From Candidatus Segatella papionis (GTDB taxonomy: Bacteria; Bacteroidota; Bacteroidia; Bacteroidales; Bacteroidaceae), in contig DBLF01000030.1 of the NCBI GenBank assembly GCA_002297965.1, forward strand, positions 1-51,596: DNA of 51,596 nt. The letters run 5' to 3'. Made by a program: the position numbers and the translations under genes. This document shows positions 16,752 to 24,675 of the stretch, in pieces (position 1 is the first letter of the stretch; each line of letters starts with the position of its first letter). Under the pieces are notes generated by a model. That model saw only the letters and a list, made by a program, of their open reading frames with translations, was not told the origin of the DNA and did not search any database.

Positions 16752-17750
16752 ATGGAATTTGCAAGTAAAGCATATTTTCTGCTACTCCTGTTGTTGATAC
16801 CTTATATACTATGGTATTTCCTTAGCAGGAAGAAGAGCGAGCCAACGATGCGCATGAGCAACACACGCATCTATCAGTATGCGCCGAAGAGCTTGAGGGT
16901 GCGACTCATCCATCTACCTATGGTGTTGAGGTGCATCTGTTTTGTGCTCATCGTGTGTGCGATGGCTCGTCCGCAGACTCACTTTTCCTGGGACAACAAG
17001 ACTGTGGAGGGAATAGACATCATGCTTGCCATGGATGTCTCCACCTCTATGCTTGCCGAGGACTTGAAGCCTAATCGCATGGAGGCAGCCAAGGATGTGG
17101 CCACAGAATTTATCTCAGGACGACCAACCGATAACATCGGACTTACCATATTTGCCGGCGAGGCCTTCACACAGTGTCCAATGACCACCGACCACGCCAG
17201 CCTCTTGCGTCTCTTGCAGGATACACGCACAGACATTGCGGCACGTGGTCTCATCGACGATGGTACAGCCGTGGGTATGGGACTCGCCAACGCCGTGACC
17301 CGTCTCAAGGACTCCAAGGCAAAGAGCAAGGTGGTAATTCTTCTTACCGATGGTAGCAACAATATGGGCGACATTTCGCCAATGACAGCAGCCGAGATAG
17401 CCAAGAGCTACGGCATACGTGTATATACCATTGGCGTGGGAACCAATAAGGTAGCTCCTTACCCAATGCCTGTGGCTGGGGGAGTGCAGTATGTGAACAT
17501 ACCTGTGGAAATCGATACGCAGACTCTGCGAGACATCGCACAAACCACAGACGGAAACTTCTATCGTGCCACTAGTACAGCCGAGCTGAAGAAAATTTAC
17601 CATGACATTGACAAACTAGAGAAATCTAAGTTCAATGTGAAGCATTTTGCCAAACGTTACGAGGCATACCAGCCGTTTGCCCTAGGTGCTCTGCTAATAT
17701 TGCTGCTGGAGATTTTACTCCGTCTTACATGGTTCAGAAGAATTCCGTAA
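16752..17750 (+). CDS. batA: BatA, von Willebrand A membrane protein
   Basis: The protein is 332 residues. An N-terminal helix (AYFLLLLLLIPYILWYFL) and a second around residues 58-72 anchor it. The VWA domain begins at IDIMLAMDVSTSM with a complete MIDAS Asp95-Ser97-Ser99; a later VVILLTDGSNNMGD supplies the Asp. A C-terminal helix (FALGALLILLLEILLRL) closes the protein. Bat proteins were named for aerotolerance in Bacteroides fragilis. They are thought to form an inner-membrane complex with the domain facing the periplasm. It is followed by the paralogous batB after a 111-base gap in which no other gene is visible. Confidence 0.93.
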   Translation: MEFASKAYFLLLLLLIPYILWYFLSRKKSEPTMRMSNTRIYQYAPKSLRVRLIHLPMVLRCICFVLIVCAMARPQTHFSWDNKTVEGIDIMLAMDVSTSMLAEDLKPNRMEAAKDVATEFISGRPTDNIGLTIFAGEAFTQCPMTTDHASLLRLLQDTRTDIAARGLIDDGTAVGMGLANAVTRLKDSKAKSKVVILLTDGSNNMGDISPMTAAEIAKSYGIRVYTIGVGTNKVAPYPMPVAGGVQYVNIPVEIDTQTLRDIAQTTDGNFYRATSTAELKKIYHDIDKLEKSKFNVKHFAKRYEAYQPFALGALLILLLEILLRLTWFRRIP

Positions 17751-17861
17751 CATTGATATTGTCTGACAGGATGCGTCTCAATGATTGTGGTATCTGATAC
17801 ATGCTGTATGAGATTTTTGCGGTGTAAAGAATATAAAAGATAAAATATACAAATAATTAAA

Positions 17862-18911
17862 ATGCTAAGATTTGAAGATCCGATATTCCTCTGGCTCCTT
17901 TGGGTGTTGCCAGTTTTGGTACTGGTTCGCTTGGTAGGCTGGAGAAGGAGAAAGGCAAAGCTGAAGAAGTTGGGCGACCCCGAGTTGCTCAAGCAGCTGA
18001 TGCCCGATATATCTAAATACCGTCCCACGGTGAAGTTCGTGCTGATGCTCACGGCCTTGGCACTCCTCATCGTGATGGTGGCACGTCCACAGATGGGTAG
18101 CAAGATCTCGCACGACAAGCGCAACGGTATCGAGACAATGATTTGTCTCGACATCTCCAACTCTATGCTTGCTGAGGATGTGGTCCCATCTCGACTAGAC
18201 AAGAGCAAGATGCTCATAGAGAACTTAGTGGACAACTTCAGCAATGACAAGATAGGACTCATCGTCTTTGCTGGTGATGCCTTCGTGCAACTTCCTATCA
18301 CCACCGATTATGTGTCGGCTAAGATGTTCCTTCAGAATATTTCGCCAAGCCTCATCCAAACTCAAGGTACCAATATCGGCGATGCCATTTCTCTCGCTAC
18401 CAAGAGTTTCACTCAGCAGGACAATGTAGGCAGAGCCATCATCGTGATTACCGATGGTGAAAATCATGAGGACGGTGCCAAGGAAGCTGCTGAGGCTGCC
18501 AATAAAAAAGGCATCAACGTCTTTATACTAGGAATTGGAAATCCAAAGGGCGCTCCAATACCGATGGGGGATGGCTCTTATTTGAAAGACCAGGCAGGCA
18601 ACACCGTGATGACAGCCCTCAACGAGCAGATGTGTCGCGAGTTGGCACAGGCAGGTAAGGGACAGTATATCCACGTGGATAATACGAGCGATGCGGAGAA
18701 GGCCTTGAACGATGATCTCACTAAATTGCAGAAGGGCGATATGACCAGTGTGGTCTATAGCGCTTACGACGAGCAGTTTCAGGCTGTGGGTATTCTCGTT
18801 ATCTTGTTGCTCATCATCGAGGTTTGTATGATGGAGGCAAAGAATCCTGTACTCAAGAACATCAAATTCTTCAAAAGAGATTTTCGTAGAATTGGAATGA
18901 AGGATAAATAA
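17862..18911 (+). CDS. batB: BatB, von Willebrand A membrane protein
   Basis: The protein is 349 residues, paralogous to BatA. The N-terminal helix is IFLWLLWVLPVLVLVRLVGW, with a second helix near 58-73 ending VARPQMGS. The VWA MIDAS is MICLDISNSM (Asp97, Ser99, Ser101), with VIITDGENHEDG later. The C-terminal helix is AVGILVILLLIIEVCMM. Two adjacent VWA paralogues are the hallmark of the Bat locus and may form a hetero-oligomer (inference). The next gene, batC, starts 82 bases downstream. Confidence 0.93.
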   Translation: MLRFEDPIFLWLLWVLPVLVLVRLVGWRRRKAKLKKLGDPELLKQLMPDISKYRPTVKFVLMLTALALLIVMVARPQMGSKISHDKRNGIETMICLDISNSMLAEDVVPSRLDKSKMLIENLVDNFSNDKIGLIVFAGDAFVQLPITTDYVSAKMFLQNISPSLIQTQGTNIGDAISLATKSFTQQDNVGRAIIVITDGENHEDGAKEAAEAANKKGINVFILGIGNPKGAPIPMGDGSYLKDQAGNTVMTALNEQMCRELAQAGKGQYIHVDNTSDAEKALNDDLTKLQKGDMTSVVYSAYDEQFQAVGILVILLLIIEVCMMEAKNPVLKNIKFFKRDFRRIGMKDK

Positions 18912-18993
18912 TCTTCCTAGAACGAGAAGTTTATTGGAGCCTTCTGAAATAGACATATAAATAAAGAATATTAGAGCGAATACATAAAATTAT

Positions 18994-19755
18994 ATGATAA
19001 TGAGACATATACATTATAATATAATCATGACGGTGATATTGCTGTTGGCTTGCTTAACCCAGGTGGGAGCGCAGACCGACCGTAACCTAATACGTCAAGG
19101 AAACCGAGCTTTCAAAGGGCAGAAGTGGGCTGTCGCCGAAACGCAGTACCGCAAGGCTATCTCGAAGAACCAAAGAAATCCGCAAGCTATTTATAACCTG
19201 GGATGTGCGTTGCTCGCCCAGCAGAAAGACTCCGCAGCCATGCAGCAGTTTGCTAACTCCACGCAATTGGAAACCAACAAATTTCGCCGTGCCAAGGGCT
19301 ATCATAACATGGGTGTCATTATGCAGAATCATCGCGAATATGCGCAGGCCATTGATTACTACAAGATGGCACTGAGATGTAACCCTCAAGACAATGAGAC
19401 GCGTTATAATCTTGCCCTTTGTAAAAAGTTGCTCAAAAATAATCCTCAGAACAAAAATCAAAACAAGAATAAGGACAAGAACAGCAAGGACAAGAATAAG
19501 AACGACCAAAATAAGGACAAAAATAAAGATAACAAAAATAACAAGGACAAAGATAATAAGGACAATCAAAACAAGAACAAAGACAATAAGAATAATCAAA
19601 ACCAAAATCAGAATCAGCCGAACCAGGACAAAATGAGCCGCGAGAATGCCGAGCAGCTCCTCAATGCCGCTGTTCAGCAAGAGCAGGCCACCAAGCGAAA
19701 GCTGCAGAAGGCGATGAGCCAACCGCGCAGAAAAGCCTACGACAAAAATTGGTAA
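18994..19755 (+). CDS. batC: BatC, TPR protein with a Lys/Asn/Asp low-complexity region
   Basis: The protein is 253 residues; ATG at 19000 is an alternative start. It has an N-terminal signal peptide (IIMTVILLLACLTQVGAQ). TPR units span about residues 30-130 (AVAETQYRKAISKNQRNPQAIYNLG; AQAIDYYKMALRCNPQDNETRYNLA). About 65 residues built almost only of Lys, Asn, Asp and Gln follow, and then a short helical C-terminus (SRENAEQLLNAAVQQEQATK). It is predicted periplasmic and probably a scaffold for the other Bat proteins. The low-complexity tract is encoded by repeated AAN/GAC codons and is likely variable in length between strains. Confidence 0.88.
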   Translation: MIMRHIHYNIIMTVILLLACLTQVGAQTDRNLIRQGNRAFKGQKWAVAETQYRKAISKNQRNPQAIYNLGCALLAQQKDSAAMQQFANSTQLETNKFRRAKGYHNMGVIMQNHREYAQAIDYYKMALRCNPQDNETRYNLALCKKLLKNNPQNKNQNKNKDKNSKDKNKNDQNKDKNKDNKNNKDKDNKDNQNKNKDNKNNQNQNQNQPNQDKMSRENAEQLLNAAVQQEQATKRKLQKAMSQPRRKAYDKNW

Positions 19756-19784
19756 TGGGACTATATTTAATAATGTCTTTAGAA

Positions 19785-19823
19785 GATTATATATAAGCCC
19801 AAAGATATATATAAGTACAAAAT
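19785..19823 (+). repeat. About 19-base duplication between batC and batD-E
   Basis: GATTATATATAAGCCCAAA (19785-19803) and GATATATATAAGTACAAAAT (19804-19823) are adjacent similar units in the 95-base gap. Confidence 0.55.
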
Positions 19824-19850
19824 GAGATATAACATATAGATATAAACGTT

Positions 19851-22451
19851 ATGAAAAGAACAGGTTGGTATATGATATTACTGATATGTTTGCTAGGTTT
19901 CCAAGTGCATGTGGCTGCCCAGCAGATTTCAGTGTCGGCTCCGTCGCACGTCGCGGCAGGAGAAAACTTCCGTGTGGCTTATACCATAAACACCCGCGAC
20001 GTGGAGGAATTTCGAATGGGTGGTGTGCAAGACGGACTGGAAGTGATAGCGGGACCTTATACTTCCTCGCAGTCCAGTTACCAGATGATCAATGGTCATA
20101 CCTCATCATCATCTTCTGTTACCATCACCTATACCCTCTATGCGGCAAAGAATGGAACCTTCAGCATCGGTGCATCCCACGCGCTGGTGGATGGCAAAAA
20201 ACTTGCTTCACGAGCACTGAAGATTACCGTGTCGGGACATGCACAGCGCAGTGGCGGCGCACCCAATATGCACGGACAAGATTCATACGACCAGCCTCGT
20301 ATGCGCTCCGCAGGCTCTGCCATCTCGGGCAGCGACCTCTTTATCAAGGTTTCTGCCAGCAAGAAAAGAGTGCATGAGCAGGAGCCTATTCTATTGACTT
20401 ATAAGGTATATACACAGGTGGATCTCACTCAGCTGGAGGGCAAGATGCCAGACCTCAAGGGATTTCATAACCAAGAGGTGCCTCTGCCTCAGCAGAAGAC
20501 ATTCCATACGGAGACGGTAAACGGTCGCCCATACAAGTGTGTAACTTGGAGCCAGTATGTGATGTATCCGCAGATGACAGGAAAGCTTGAGATTCCTTCC
20601 ATAACCTTCAAGGGAATCGTTGTACAGCAAAACAGAAGCGTAGATCCGATGGAGGCATTCTTCAATGGTGGCTCTGGCTATGTGGAGGTACACAAGGACA
20701 TCCAGGCACCTGGTATCACCTTGCAGGTAGATCCGTTGCCACAGAGACCAGCCAACTTCTCTGGAGGCGTGGGCAAGTTTAACATTTCTGCATGCCTCGA
20801 CAAGAATGAAATCAAAGCAGGCGAACCTATTACCTTGCGTGTCATCGTGGGAGGCATTGGTAACCTTAAGTTGCTGAAGCAGCCAGTGGTGAATTTCCCT
20901 AAGGACTTCGATAAGTATGATGCCAAGGTGACCGACAAGACTCGACTCACAGCCAACGGTGTGGAAGGCAATATGGTTTATGATTTCCTTGCTGTGCCTC
21001 GCAACCAAGGAACTTACACCATCCCTGCAGTGGAGTTTACATACTACGATACAGGCATTAACGCTTATAAGACTATCAAGACCCAGCCATTCACGCTGAA
21101 CGTTGCCAAGGGAGATGGAAGCTCCAGCAATGAGAGTGCAGACTTCGGCAGTGCAGACAAAGACATACATACTATTAAGTTAGGTAAGGTGACACAACGT
21201 CAGGCTAATGATTTCTTCTTCGGAAGCTTCGGCTATTGGATTAGCCTCTTGATTCCGCTCGTTGCCTTTGTGGTATTACTTGTCGTGTTCCGCCGTCGCG
21301 CCTTAGAGAATGCTGACGTTGTAAAGAAACGTTCCAACAAGGCTAGCAAGATGGCTAAGAAACGCCTACGCACAGCCAACAAGCTGATGCTGCAAGGCAA
21401 GCAAGGCGAATTCTACGACGAGGTGATGAGAGCACTATGGGGTTATGTGAGCTACAAGCTCAATATGCCTGTAGAACAACTCTCTCGTGACAATATCCGT
21501 GAGAAACTAGCTCATCACGGTGTGGATGATAACATTATGGATAAGTTTACCAACGCCCTCGATGAGTGCGAATTCGAAAGATATGCCCCAGGCGACCCTG
21601 CCGGCAACATGAATCGCACCTTCGATTCGGCTATGACAGCGATTATGGAGATAGAAAATGCAATCAATGAGGCTCGCAAGCAGCGCAAGCAGCATCCTGC
21701 GGGATACTCGTTCGTATGGCTGCTTCTGGCAATGTTCGGATTCGGAACGATTTCGGCTCAGGCTGTAACTAAGGATAATGCCGATACCGAGTACCAGAAG
21801 GGCAACTACCAGCAAGCCATTCGCGACTACGAGGACATTTTGAGAGACGGGGAGTCGGCCGAGTTATATTATAACCTTGGCAATGCGTACTTCCGCACGG
21901 ACAACATCACCAAGGCTGTGCTCAATTACGAGCGTGCACATCTGCTCTCGCCTGGCGATGCGGACATCAATTTCAACCTGCAGTTTGCTCGCAGCAAGAC
22001 CATCGATAAAATCACACCCGTGAGCGAGATGTTCTTCGTGACCTGGTATAAGTCGTTGGTCAACTATACTAGCGTGGATAACTGGGCGAAGACGAGCATC
22101 GTGTGCATCATCCTGGCATTGTTGCTTGTGTTGCTCTATCTCTTTGATCCACACATGCTACTGCGCAAGATAGGTTTCTTCGGAGGCATTCTCTTTTTCC
22201 TCATTTTTATGGTGAGCAACTTGTTCGCTTACCAGCAGAAGCAGGCACTCGACAATCGTACGGGAGCCATCATCCTTTCACCATCAGTGAATGTGAAGAA
22301 AACGCCTGCCAAGAGCAGCGCCGACCAGTTTGTGCTTCATGAGGGTACCCGTGTGGATATTACCGACAAGGGAATGGTAGGATGGCGAGGCATTCTCGTG
22401 GGCGATGGTCGCGAGGGCTGGGTCGAGACCAAGGACTTGGAGGAAATCTAA
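19851..22451 (+). CDS. BatD-BatE fusion protein
   Basis: The protein is 866 residues. It begins with a signal peptide (GWYMILLICLLGFQVHVAAQ). BatD follows to about residue 600, with immunoglobulin-like periplasmic segments, a helix at about 462-482 (YWISLLIPLVAFVVLLVVF) and a cytoplasmic helical domain. At about 619-640 a signal peptide-like stretch (YSFVWLLLAMFGFGTISAQA) leads into BatE: TPRs (TEYQKGNYQQAIRDYEDIL; AELYYNLGNAYFRTDNITKA), two helices and a C-terminal SH3-like domain (VNVKKTPAKSSADQFVLHEG). In B. fragilis batD and batE are separate genes. The fusion keeps the topology of both parts. It is the last bat gene. Confidence 0.88.
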   Translation: MKRTGWYMILLICLLGFQVHVAAQQISVSAPSHVAAGENFRVAYTINTRDVEEFRMGGVQDGLEVIAGPYTSSQSSYQMINGHTSSSSSVTITYTLYAAKNGTFSIGASHALVDGKKLASRALKITVSGHAQRSGGAPNMHGQDSYDQPRMRSAGSAISGSDLFIKVSASKKRVHEQEPILLTYKVYTQVDLTQLEGKMPDLKGFHNQEVPLPQQKTFHTETVNGRPYKCVTWSQYVMYPQMTGKLEIPSITFKGIVVQQNRSVDPMEAFFNGGSGYVEVHKDIQAPGITLQVDPLPQRPANFSGGVGKFNISACLDKNEIKAGEPITLRVIVGGIGNLKLLKQPVVNFPKDFDKYDAKVTDKTRLTANGVEGNMVYDFLAVPRNQGTYTIPAVEFTYYDTGINAYKTIKTQPFTLNVAKGDGSSSNESADFGSADKDIHTIKLGKVTQRQANDFFFGSFGYWISLLIPLVAFVVLLVVFRRRALENADVVKKRSNKASKMAKKRLRTANKLMLQGKQGEFYDEVMRALWGYVSYKLNMPVEQLSRDNIREKLAHHGVDDNIMDKFTNALDECEFERYAPGDPAGNMNRTFDSAMTAIMEIENAINEARKQRKQHPAGYSFVWLLLAMFGFGTISAQAVTKDNADTEYQKGNYQQAIRDYEDILRDGESAELYYNLGNAYFRTDNITKAVLNYERAHLLSPGDADINFNLQFARSKTIDKITPVSEMFFVTWYKSLVNYTSVDNWAKTSIVCIILALLLVLLYLFDPHMLLRKIGFFGGILFFLIFMVSNLFAYQQKQALDNRTGAIILSPSVNVKKTPAKSSADQFVLHEGTRVDITDKGMVGWRGILVGDGREGWVETKDLEEI

Positions 22452-22506
22452 TCTTTGAAGGAGATTGAATCCTGGAGGTGATATAATCAATGATATAAGA
22501 AATAAA

Positions 22507-22530
22507 AAGTTCTGAAATAAGTTCTGATGG
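22507..22530 (+). repeat. 12-base duplication abutting the PAP2 start codon
   Basis: AAGTTCTGAAAT (22507-22518) and AAGTTCTGATGG (22519-22530) share their first nine bases; the second copy contains the ATG at 22527. Confidence 0.6.
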
Positions 22531-23231
22531 ATTTTAGTTCGATACAAGACATGGATTTTCAGTTGCTGCAGTGGTTTAACGGCAGCAACAATGTGATGCT
22601 CGACCAGCTAGCTTTGGTTCTAACGTCGGGCTTTACCTGGATACCGCTCTATCTGGTGCTCTTCATCATCGTGATGCGTAACAATGAGACCATGGGGCAG
22701 ATAGCACTCATAGCAGGCTCGGCATTGCTCTGTGTAATCTTGGCCGACGGTTTGGCCGACGGGCTCATCAAGCCTCTTTGCGCCAGAATGCGACCTACTA
22801 ACGACCCGATGGTGAAGTATGCCGTGCAAGTAGTGGATAACCTTCGTCTCAAGGATTTTGGCTTCTGTTCCGCTCATGCCGCCAACACGATGGCGATAGC
22901 AGTGTTCTTTTCCCTCTTGGTAAGGAGCAAGATGCTTACCTGCACTATGATTCTGTGGTCGCTGGTAAACTGCTGGACCCGTCTCTACCTGGGTGTGCAT
23001 TATCCGCTGGATGTGGCTTGCGGACTTTTGCTGGGCATCGTGATTGGCATTGTGGTCTATCTGTTCTGCCATAAGATGTACCGCCGCATCTCTCCCGAGA
23101 TTAAGTATATATCCAACCAGTATACCAGCACAGGCTACGACTGCGATGACATCGACATGATTATGACCGTCTTGATGCTCATCCTCGTATATGTAGTGAT
23201 ACGTTCCATCCTGATGATGTCGTACATCTGA
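22527..23231 (+). CDS. PAP2-family membrane phosphatase
   Basis: The protein is 234 residues; a start at the second Met (22551) is possible. The three phosphatase signatures are visible: Lys82 to Arg89-Pro90 (KPLCARMRP), a variant of PSGH reading CSAH with His117, and Thr151-Arg152 with His158 and Asp162 (TRLYLGVHYPLD). About five or six membrane helices surround them, placing the active site on the outer face of the inner membrane. Members dephosphorylate undecaprenyl pyrophosphate or phosphatidylglycerol phosphate; which one applies cannot be told. It follows batD-E by 75 bases and may be the end of that transcript. Confidence 0.88.
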   Translation: MDFSSIQDMDFQLLQWFNGSNNVMLDQLALVLTSGFTWIPLYLVLFIIVMRNNETMGQIALIAGSALLCVILADGLADGLIKPLCARMRPTNDPMVKYAVQVVDNLRLKDFGFCSAHAANTMAIAVFFSLLVRSKMLTCTMILWSLVNCWTRLYLGVHYPLDVACGLLLGIVIGIVVYLFCHKMYRRISPEIKYISNQYTSTGYDCDDIDMIMTVLMLILVYVVIRSILMMSYI

Positions 23232-23239
23232 TGGTCAGC

Positions 23240-23277
23240 CGGCTTATGATTATATGACCGGTTTATGATTATATGAT
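23240..23277 (+). repeat. 19-base duplication after the PAP2 gene
   Basis: CCGGCTTATGATTATATGA (23240-23258) and CCGGTTTATGATTATATGA (23259-23277) differ at one base. The array starts eight bases after the stop codon. Confidence 0.9.
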
Positions 23278-23326
23278 AAGAATTAAATAAGAAATTAATA
23301 ATAGTACATTCCAATAACACATTCCA

Positions 23327-24604
23327 ATGATAGATACAAAACATATCAAGATAAGTGATTACAACTATAATTTGCCCGACGAGCGCATCGCCAAGTTCCC
23401 TATTGCGCAGCGAGACCACAGCAAGCTCTTGGTCTATAAGCATGGCGAGGTGAACGATGACGTGTTCTACCACCTGCCAGAGTACCTGCCCAAGGGGGCG
23501 ATGATGGTATTCAACAATACGAAGGTGATACAGGCAAGAATGCACTTCCGCAAGGAGACGGGTGCCCTCATCGAGGTTTTCTTGATGGAACCCGCACAGC
23601 CTACCGACTATGAGCTGATGTTCCAGACCGCTGGTCATTGCTCATGGCTCTGCATGATAGGCAACCTTAAAAAGTGGAAGGAAGGCAGCCTGAGGAGAAA
23701 TTTCGAAATCAAGGGACATCAGCTTACCCTCTCTGCCACCATGCGCCGTGGCGAGGCTCTCTCTGCCGAGGCTGCAGAGCTGATAGCCAAGGGTGGAGGG
23801 ACCAACTACTGGGTAGATTTCGACTGGGACAACGAGCATGTTTCTTTCGCCGAAATCCTCGAAGCTGTGGGAGAATTGCCTATTCCTCCATACCTCAACC
23901 GTAAGACTGAGGAGAGCGATAAGACCACTTATCAGACCGTGTATTCCAAAATCAAGGGTAGCGTGGCTGCACCTACGGCAGGTCTCCACTTCACCGACGC
24001 TGTGCTGCGCGATCTTGATGCGCATGGCATCGACCGAGAGGAAGTGACGCTCCATGTGGGAGCGGGCACTTTCAAGCCAGTGAAGAGCTTGGAAATTGAG
24101 GGACACCAGATGCACACCGAATACATCGTGGTACATCGCCGCAGTCTGGAGAAACTCATCAAGCACGAGTGCCGTGTCATCGCCGTGGGTACCACCAGCG
24201 TGCGAACCATCGAGAGCCTCTACTACATGGGCGTGCATCTCATCCATCACCCAGAGGCTAGCGAGGAAGAACTCCACGTGAACCAATGGGACCCTTATGA
24301 ACTTTCTGAGGACGGCAACCTAGTGGAAGGCATCACGCCGATGAAAGCCATACAAGCCATCATCGACTATCTGGATCGCAACGGATTGGAGGCCTTGCAT
24401 TCCAGCACGCAGATTATCATAGCCCCTGGATACACCTATAAGATTGTGAAGATGCTCGTAACCAACTTCCACCAGCCTCAAAGCACATTGCTCCTGCTGG
24501 TGAGTGCCTTTTTGCATGGCGACTGGAAGAAAGTGTATGAGTATGCTTTGGCTCACGATTTCCGTTTCCTGAGCTATGGCGACTCTTCCTTGTTAATTCC
24601 ATAG
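23327..24604 (+). CDS. queA: tRNA preQ1 ribosyltransferase-isomerase
   Basis: The protein is 425 residues, about 70 longer than E. coli QueA. Family motifs are clear: YNLPDERIAKFPIAQRDHSKLLVY, VFNNTKVIQAR, GSVAAPTAGLHFT, VTLHVGAGTFKPVK, AVGTTSVRTIESL, and NFHQPQSTLLLLVSAF with a C-terminal SYGDSSLLI. It transfers and isomerises the ribosyl moiety of S-adenosylmethionine onto preQ1 at tRNA position 34, forming epoxyqueuosine. It is cytoplasmic. The extra length is spread through the middle of the protein. It lies between PAP2 and the ABC-F gene with short gaps filled by duplications. Confidence 0.95.
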   Translation: MIDTKHIKISDYNYNLPDERIAKFPIAQRDHSKLLVYKHGEVNDDVFYHLPEYLPKGAMMVFNNTKVIQARMHFRKETGALIEVFLMEPAQPTDYELMFQTAGHCSWLCMIGNLKKWKEGSLRRNFEIKGHQLTLSATMRRGEALSAEAAELIAKGGGTNYWVDFDWDNEHVSFAEILEAVGELPIPPYLNRKTEESDKTTYQTVYSKIKGSVAAPTAGLHFTDAVLRDLDAHGIDREEVTLHVGAGTFKPVKSLEIEGHQMHTEYIVVHRRSLEKLIKHECRVIAVGTTSVRTIESLYYMGVHLIHHPEASEEELHVNQWDPYELSEDGNLVEGITPMKAIQAIIDYLDRNGLEALHSSTQIIIAPGYTYKIVKMLVTNFHQPQSTLLLLVSAFLHGDWKKVYEYALAHDFRFLSYGDSSLLIP

Positions 24605-24618
24605 AATCCATAGGAGAT

Positions 24619-24654
24619 GTAGAAATATATCTAAAGTAGAAATATATATCCAAA
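24619..24654 (+). repeat. 17/19-base duplication between queA and the ABC-F gene
   Basis: GTAGAAATATATCTAAA (24619-24635) and GTAGAAATATATATCCAAA (24636-24654) are adjacent, differing by a two-base insertion and a substitution. Confidence 0.75.
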
Positions 24655-24675
24655 GATAAAGAATTATAATTAAAT

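Noticed and set aside
20391..21170. 259-residue minus-strand ORF opposite batD-E
   Set aside because: Antisense to a confident gene, with Cys/His/Leu-rich sequence and no recognisable motif or promoter.
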